Assembly: GCA_030706225.1 (NCBI GenBank)
Contig: JAUZOW010000008.1
Coordinates: forward strand, 1-33,023
Length of the DNA stretch: 33,023 nucleotides
Direction of reading: 5' to 3'
Source: Bacteroidota bacterium
GTDB taxonomy: Bacteria; Bacteroidota; Bacteroidia; Bacteroidales; FEN-979
Below, piece after piece: positions 27,498 through 33,023 of this stretch. The position numbers were made by a program, and so were the translations under genes. How positions within the stretch are numbered: the stretch's first letter is position 1; the number at the start of each line of letters is the position of its first letter. The notes beneath the pieces are model-generated. The model worked only from the letters and a program-made list of their open reading frames with translations, was not told the DNA's origin and made no database searches.

Positions 27498-29417
27498 TTA
27501 TTTTACGATCATCTTATGCGTATAGGATTTTCCGTCCATAGTAACGGTATAGAAATAAACGCCGCTGTTCAGATCGTTTGCATTGATCGTCAGTGTATGC
27601 ATACCCTGGCTCATAACGCCGTAGTTGACATTGCTGACCTGCTGTCCAAGGATGGAAGAAACGGAAACATTTACAGAAGTTGCTTTCTGCAGATTAATAT
27701 TGACCTGGGTTTTCCCTTTAAACGGATTTGGGAAGTTCGCTGAGACAGGTGAATAAGCAGTTTCTGCATTATGATTCGGTGTGCCCACATAGGTACCAAA
27801 ATCGGAATCATTGAAAGTCAGGCCTGTTACATATTGGAACAGAATAGGATCACTGCTTGTGCTTCCGAGAACATCGGTAGTTACAGGAAGAGTAGATGCA
27901 GCAGCTGTGCCATCATAGAAAGCATCCGTTGCAACTCTCATATAGAAGTTATCAGCCATATATTCGGTACCCTGAGTAAAGTTCTTAACAGGAGTGATGA
28001 GGAAATTTTCAGCATCATAACCGATAGCTTTGATATCCGGAGCTGAATTATCGGCAGCAAAGAAAGGATCTGTATCTGTCCATACGCAGAAAACTTTGGA
28101 TCCATCCGGTGTACGGGTCATTTGCATTTGGTGATCAAATGCAAGGCCAAAAGAACCTGCTTCAGTATCCGTTGATTTCAAAGTATCGATATAATATGCA
28201 TTCCAGCTACCGTAACGAGTCATATAAACATCAAACAGTTGAACCGGTTCTGCTGAATAGAAATAATTCAGAGAGTCAGGATTGATGGAAATAGTACCTC
28301 TTACATAACCAAAAATATGAAGGTTGCCAAATTTATCGACAACAGCGCCGTTAGTGGATTCGTTACGGGTATCAGCCCATTTATTGAACCAGCGGGGGAT
28401 TACGAGGCTTGTATCCATCCGGGTCGGGAAGAGATAGGATTTAAAAACATTAATGGTTGAATAATCGAAAGCCGGAGCTTTTTCCCAGGTTGCGCCATGG
28501 TCAGTTGATTTGTAAACAATAGGCCATTCAACACCGTATGGGTTGTAATTTGCATCGGCATCGATCGCTGTGAAAACGAAATAACCGACAGATCCGTCCG
28601 GAGACCATGCAATAGCTGCAGCATCTGTACGACCGTCTTCCAGAACATCCGGTTTCAGGGAATCGATGGGAGCCCAATCAAATTTTGAAGTAGCCGAATT
28701 GAAAGCGCCATTGAGGATTTGGAAACCATTCTGAGTATAGCTGCCAGTTGTACCAAGCAGTAAGTTGGATGCAACAGTCGCATGTCCATCCGGTGAGCAA
28801 TACAGGCAAATATCCATATGATTCAGGTAAATACCGGAAGCGTTTGTTTTAAAGTTAACATCTTTATTCGTGCCATCCAGTTTAATACTGCCGTAGAAAT
28901 TTTCAATCCAACTGGAACCGTTTGTGATAGGGCCGGTGAAAACGCCGTACATATCATGAGGATTCGTAGAATTATTCGGATTGTAAGTCACCATGGAAGG
29001 ATAACGGAAGTTATGACCGCTGGTTGCTGTAACAACACAGCTATCCCAGTTTGCTCCCTGATCAGTAGTAAATGTGAATTTCAGATCGTTCCCGGTGTTG
29101 CCATAAGCGCCACCTGCACGGTTCCCAAAATTAAACATATTGGCACTGGGAGAAATGGTAAGAAACCTTTCATCGTAATTAAAGATTCCATTAGGATTCG
29201 CTGATGAACCAAATGTAACTTTTAATAGGCTTGATGAATTATCAGCAGTGCTTAAAATTTTGGTAGGACCATTAAAGGAGGGCGTTTCATTGATCAAATT
29301 CAGACTTGCTCCCACAGGGCGCACTTTCGCCTGATAGATCCCGGTTGTGTGTCGGTTTTGAGCGATAACAAAAGATGCTATACTCAATGCCATGACCAAG
29401 AGTAATGTTTTTTTCAT
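27498..29417 (-). CDS. Secreted Asp-box protein with T9SS type A sorting domain; paralogue of the neighbouring gene
   Basis: Signal peptide MKKTLLLVMALSIASFVIAQ; Asp-box-like TTDQGANW and STDHGATW; C-terminal SANFPNPFKGKTQVNINLQKATSVNVSVSSILGQQV...GVYFYTVTMDGKSYTHKMIVK. Confidence 0.87.
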   Translation of the reverse strand: MKKTLLLVMALSIASFVIAQNRHTTGIYQAKVRPVGASLNLINETPSFNGPTKILSTADNSSSLLKVTFGSSANPNGIFNYDERFLTISPSANMFNFGNRAGGAYGNTGNDLKFTFTTDQGANWDSCVVTATSGHNFRYPSMVTYNPNNSTNPHDMYGVFTGPITNGSSWIENFYGSIKLDGTNKDVNFKTNASGIYLNHMDICLYCSPDGHATVASNLLLGTTGSYTQNGFQILNGAFNSATSKFDWAPIDSLKPDVLEDGRTDAAAIAWSPDGSVGYFVFTAIDADANYNPYGVEWPIVYKSTDHGATWEKAPAFDYSTINVFKSYLFPTRMDTSLVIPRWFNKWADTRNESTNGAVVDKFGNLHIFGYVRGTISINPDSLNYFYSAEPVQLFDVYMTRYGSWNAYYIDTLKSTDTEAGSFGLAFDHQMQMTRTPDGSKVFCVWTDTDPFFAADNSAPDIKAIGYDAENFLITPVKNFTQGTEYMADNFYMRVATDAFYDGTAAASTLPVTTDVLGSTSSDPILFQYVTGLTFNDSDFGTYVGTPNHNAETAYSPVSANFPNPFKGKTQVNINLQKATSVNVSVSSILGQQVSNVNYGVMSQGMHTLTINANDLNSGVYFYTVTMDGKSYTHKMIVK

Positions 29418-29468
29418 TGGTTTTTGTTTTTAAGTTAATGATTCAAATTCATTTACCCGTTTAAAAAT

Positions 29469-29499
29469 CAAAAGTAGTTAATTCCAAAGAAAAATCAAA
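29469..29499 (-). promoter_or_regulatory. Bacteroidota promoter TTTG-N19-TACTTTTG upstream of the 27498-29417 gene
   Basis: Minus strand: TTTG (29499-29496), 19 nt spacer, TACTTTTG (29476-29469); exact consensus with preferred spacing. Confidence 0.75.
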
Positions 29500-29530
29500 C
29501 TTAATTTGAAAAAAACAAATTTTAAATATC

Positions 29531-30727
29531 TTATTCCGTCTTTAAAGCCTTTTCCTTTGTATCAACCGGAATAATTGAAGAACGCTGAAATTCAATGTCC
29601 GATGAAAAGATCTTCCGGTAAGTTATATGACGTTTGGCAAAAACCGCCCCTACCGATTCATGCAATGCACGCATCTTGGGATTGAAATCCCCTACCCATG
29701 ACAATTCCAGCTCTGTTATTTTAGGTTTATGCTTCATGGCTTCATTTAAATGCCAGAAAATCCCTGATTCAAGTCCGAATCTTTGATATTTGGGCTTGAC
29801 TCCCATGATGACAATTCTTGCACGGGTGATTACATTTTTGATTTTCAAGAGGTAATAAAAACGTAACACACTCATCAGATTTATTTTCCCATTCAGATGA
29901 TGTAATACCTGGTTGATATCAGGAAACATGATCAGGAAAGCAACCGGCTCATCTTTATGAAAAACAAACCAGAGCATCTCCTCATCAATAAAAATCTTTG
30001 CTTTCTCAACGGTTTTCAGGATCACATCCACTTCCAGCGGAGTAAAATTTTCATGAAACTCCCATGCATTATCGTATACTTCTTTCATAGCATGGATAAA
30101 CTCATCCTGTTTATCCCAGGAAAAATGAACAAACCGGAATTCCTGTTTTGCAAGAACCCACTTTGCAATCTTCCAGAATCTGTCAGGAAATGGTTTTCTT
30201 AAATCCAGATGATTGGAAATCTGCTCAAAATAGAATTTAAACCCGTAGGATTCAAAGAATTCCCTGTAATACGGCGGATTATAATTCATGCCAACTCCGG
30301 GATGCGTGAATCCATCAACGAGCAATCCCCAGTTTACATCGTTTTCTCCGAAATTAATCGGCCCGTCCATTGCTTCCATACCACGAATTGTCAACCATTT
30401 CTGACAAGCATCGAAAAGCATGAAAGCAGCCGTTTTATCATTGATGCATTCAAAAAATCCCATCCCGCCGGTTGGCTGCTGATACGTTCTGGCTTTGTTC
30501 CAGTTTATAAATGCTGCAACCCTTCCGATCAGATGTCCCGAATCATCCTTCAATACCCATCTGACAGCATCTCCATGCTGATAAAATGTATTTTTCCCAC
30601 GATCGAACGTGGCTTCCAGTTCTCCATCCAGCGGACATACCCAAACAGGATCATTTTTATAAATAATTCTGGGAACATCAAGAAATTCCCTGTGTGTTTT
30701 TTTATTATTTACTTCTACAAGTTGCAT
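29531..30727 (-). CDS. GNAT-superfamily acetyltransferase-like conserved protein
   Basis: MQLVEVNNKKTHREFLDVPRIIYKNDPVWVCPLDGE...GRVAAFINWNKA...MDGPINFGENDVNWGLLVDGF; C-terminal GNAT-like region ELSWVGDFNPKMRALHESVGAVFAKRHITYRKIF. Confidence 0.72.
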   Translation of the reverse strand: MQLVEVNNKKTHREFLDVPRIIYKNDPVWVCPLDGELEATFDRGKNTFYQHGDAVRWVLKDDSGHLIGRVAAFINWNKARTYQQPTGGMGFFECINDKTAAFMLFDACQKWLTIRGMEAMDGPINFGENDVNWGLLVDGFTHPGVGMNYNPPYYREFFESYGFKFYFEQISNHLDLRKPFPDRFWKIAKWVLAKQEFRFVHFSWDKQDEFIHAMKEVYDNAWEFHENFTPLEVDVILKTVEKAKIFIDEEMLWFVFHKDEPVAFLIMFPDINQVLHHLNGKINLMSVLRFYYLLKIKNVITRARIVIMGVKPKYQRFGLESGIFWHLNEAMKHKPKITELELSWVGDFNPKMRALHESVGAVFAKRHITYRKIFSSDIEFQRSSIIPVDTKEKALKTE

Positions 30728-30756
30728 CAGAGAAGAATTTAAAATTGGGTTAGCTA

Positions 30757-30789
30757 CAAAATTACACGATTCCGGATTTAAAAGTCAAA
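30757..30789 (-). promoter_or_regulatory. Candidate promoter TTTG-N21-TAATTTTG for the GNAT-like gene
   Basis: Minus-strand TAATTTTG at 30757-30764 (exact TAnnTTTG) with TTTG at 30786-30789. Confidence 0.55.
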
Positions 30790-30796
30790 GAATATG

Positions 30797-30804
30797 TAAA
30801 TTTG
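30797..30804 (+). promoter_or_regulatory. Candidate -7 box TAAATTTG for the LptF/G permease gene
   Basis: Exact TAnnTTTG match 18 nt before ATG 30823. Confidence 0.45.
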
Positions 30805-30822
30805 TCCGGTCATCCTGTTTTC

Positions 30823-32265
30823 ATGAAAAAGATCGACCTGTTCATTCTGAAGTCCTACCTGGGACCGTTGATAATGACTTTCTTTATCGCGTTATTTATC
30901 CTCCTGATGCAATTTCTCTGGAAATACATCGATGATCTCGTGGGGAAAGGACTGGAATGGACTGTCGTCGTCAGACTCTTTTTTTATGCTTCCACCACTT
31001 TCGTACCTCTTGCTCTTCCTCTTGCTATCCTACTTTCTTCACTGATGACTTTCGGGAATTTAGGAGAACATTACGAGCTGGTTGCCATGAAATCAGCCGG
31101 CATCTCCCTCAGCAGGATCATGCGCTCGCTGATCATTGTTTCCATTCTGATCAGTGGACTGGCTTTTTACTTTTCCAACAAAATATTGCCGGCTGCCAAT
31201 CTGAAATTCCTGTCATTGCTGTATGATATCCGTGAAAAGAAATTCGCATTCAATATAAAAGAGGGCGTCTTCAACAGCGATATGGAAGGATTTGTCATCC
31301 GGGTTGGTAAAAAGGATGCCGACGGAAATACGATCCGGGATGTTATGATCTATAACCATTCCCAGCGCCATGGAAATGTTTCCGTTACCATGGCCGACTG
31401 GGGAAAGATAGAAATGACATCCGACAAGCGGTTTCTTATTTTCCGGCTCTACGACGGATATAATTATGAAGAGCGATGGGATCTTAGGGGGGCAGAAAAG
31501 AGCCATCCTTTCCAGCGATCTCATTTCAATGAACAATACCAGATGTTCGATCTCTCTGCTTTCAATCTTACCCGAACCGATGAAAAATTATTTAAAAGCA
31601 ATTTTGAAATGCAGAATATCCATCAGCTTCATCGCTCCGTGGATTCTCTGACTCATGATGTCGGATTGGAAAAAGCAAACTACGGCAGAATGTTTGTTCA
31701 CAACTATCATTTCTTTGCTGATAAGGATACGGTCCGTGTTTCTGTTGACAAAACCATGTCTGCTGCTTATAAAAAGGATATTCTTGCCGGTTTCAGCAAG
31801 CAGGATAAGATCATGATCCTGAACAATGCAATAAACTCAGCTTCCGCTATAAGAGATAACGTCAAAGTCAATTACGACGGGATGAATAACCGTGAGCAAA
31901 CCATTAACAGACACGAAATAGCGCTTCATAAAAAGTTTACTTTCTCCATCGCCTGCTTTCTGCTGTTCTTTATCGGCGCACCTCTCGGGGCTATTATCCG
32001 GAAAGGAGGACTCGGCATGCCAGCTGTCATCTCCACGATTTTTTTCATCCTTTTCTGGATCCTTTCATTTATTGGGGAAAAATATGCCATTGCAGGCGTT
32101 CTTCCGGCTTCCCAGGGAATGTGGATTGCACCGGCAGTCTTGCTCCCGATCGGGATTTTCCTTACTTATAAGGCCACAATAGATGCTTCCCTGCTCGATA
32201 TTGAAGCATGGACAAAGCTCTTTAACAAACTGTTCCGGATCCCAACACCTCCTCCCGAATCATGA
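30823..32265 (+). CDS. LptF/LptG family (YjgP/YjgQ) LPS export permease
   Basis: KKIDLFILKSYLGPLIMTFFIALFILLMQFLWKYIDDLVGKGL, PLALPLAILLSSLMTFGNLGEHYELVAMKSAGISLSRIM, C-terminal FFIGAPLGAIIRKGGLGMP. The ORF-track start at 30802 is TTG; ATG is at 30823. Confidence 0.95.
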   Translation: MKKIDLFILKSYLGPLIMTFFIALFILLMQFLWKYIDDLVGKGLEWTVVVRLFFYASTTFVPLALPLAILLSSLMTFGNLGEHYELVAMKSAGISLSRIMRSLIIVSILISGLAFYFSNKILPAANLKFLSLLYDIREKKFAFNIKEGVFNSDMEGFVIRVGKKDADGNTIRDVMIYNHSQRHGNVSVTMADWGKIEMTSDKRFLIFRLYDGYNYEERWDLRGAEKSHPFQRSHFNEQYQMFDLSAFNLTRTDEKLFKSNFEMQNIHQLHRSVDSLTHDVGLEKANYGRMFVHNYHFFADKDTVRVSVDKTMSAAYKKDILAGFSKQDKIMILNNAINSASAIRDNVKVNYDGMNNREQTINRHEIALHKKFTFSIACFLLFFIGAPLGAIIRKGGLGMPAVISTIFFILFWILSFIGEKYAIAGVLPASQGMWIAPAVLLPIGIFLTYKATIDASLLDIEAWTKLFNKLFRIPTPPPES

Positions 32266-33023
32266 AAATCCTCCTGCTTTGCAATAAATCTCCTTTCCCT
32301 CCCCGCGAAGGAGGGCCGATCGCGATGAATATGATCGTGGAAGGTTTAATGGAAGCAGGTCATGAAGTCAGAATACTGGCATTCAATTCCAATAAATACT
32401 TTATACCCACGGAATCAATTCCTTCTGATTACCGTGAAAAAACAAAAATCAGACTCATTCCTGTCGACCTCAGCCTGAAAGCCAAGGATGCATTCCTGAA
32501 TCTTTTTTCTTCTCAATCTTATCATGTTCAACGTTTTATTTCACAGGATTTCAGGAAAAATCTGGAAGATATCCTGAAAAAAGAATCTTTCGATGTTGTC
32601 CAGTTTGAAATGATTTATATGGCACCTTACCTGGATTCTGTCAGGAAATATTCAAGCGCAAAAACCGTTCTCCGCACTCACAATATCGAACATCTGATCT
32701 GGGAAAGAGTGGCTGCCCATACAAGACAGCCATTTAAAAAAATCTACCTGAAATATCTTGCTGAAAAACTGAAACGGTATGAATGTTCTGTTATCCGGGA
32801 ATTCGATGGAATAGCTGCAATAACCGAAAAAGACGCAAAGTATTTCAGAGAGATTTCAGGAGATGCTGCTTTTTCGGAAAAAATAACTTCCATCCCTTTT
32901 GGGATTGATTTTGAACAATTCCCGGAATCTTCAGTATTACATGAATTCCCTTCCCTTTTTTCCCTGGGTTCCATGGACTGGATTCCGAACCTTGAAGGTA
33001 TTTCCTGGTTTCTTGAAAAAGTA
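32262..33023 (+). CDS. Glycosyltransferase family 4-like protein, 3' truncated by window edge (not in ORF track)
   Basis: Open frame to the window end: MKILLLCNKSPFPPREGGPIAMNMIVEGLMEAGHEVRILAF...VVQFEMIYMAPYL...VLRTHNIEHLIWER...FSLGSMDWIPNLEGISWFLEKV. ATGA overlap with the LptF/G gene. Confidence 0.9.
   Translation, partial: MKILLLCNKSPFPPREGGPIAMNMIVEGLMEAGHEVRILAFNSNKYFIPTESIPSDYREKTKIRLIPVDLSLKAKDAFLNLFSSQSYHVQRFISQDFRKNLEDILKKESFDVVQFEMIYMAPYLDSVRKYSSAKTVLRTHNIEHLIWERVAAHTRQPFKKIYLKYLAEKLKRYECSVIREFDGIAAITEKDAKYFREISGDAAFSEKITSIPFGIDFEQFPESSVLHEFPSLFSLGSMDWIPNLEGISWFLEKV

Noticed and set aside
1-33023. CRISPR array, transposon/IS ends, prophage, toxin-antitoxin or restriction/defence cassette
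   Set aside because: No spaced direct repeats, transposase, integrase, phage or defence-type proteins recognisable in any frame.
1-33023. tRNA or rRNA genes in spacers
   Set aside because: Intergenic regions are short and AT-rich; no cloverleaf with a TTCGA-type T-loop or rRNA-like segment recognised by eye.

Overview
A 33 kb stretch of what looks like an ordinary Bacteroidota (Bacteroidetes) chromosome. Support for this comes from several T9SS C-terminal sorting domains, TonB-dependent receptors with CarboxypepD_reg-like domains, and repeated TAnnTTTG (-7) promoter boxes. I find about 25 well-supported CDSs. Most are core functions: lepA, phoH, purC, cinA, rpmB, ornithine aminotransferase, a UbiD-family decarboxylase, ccmB/C/D/E, an LptF/G permease, and a DegT aminotransferase with a sugar transferase. 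Between them lie surface and secretion loci. There is no tRNA, rRNA, CRISPR array or recognisable mobile element. I do not see a clear-cut new system. The items most worth a second look are: (1) a ccmB-C-D-E-ubiD operon whose CcmE has a CxxxY heme motif instead of HxxxY, with a small ccmD absent from the ORF track; (2) perfect TAnnTTTG boxes so close to the start codons of lepA and cinA that the mRNAs may be leaderless, plus back-to-back overlapping divergent promoters; (3) a TonB receptor translationally coupled to a T9SS-sorted surface protein and followed by ornithine aminotransferase; (4) a purC-aminotransferase-phosphoglycosyltransferase coupled operon; (5) a His-rich outer-membrane protein. 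All family calls are from motif recognition by eye; no searches were run.
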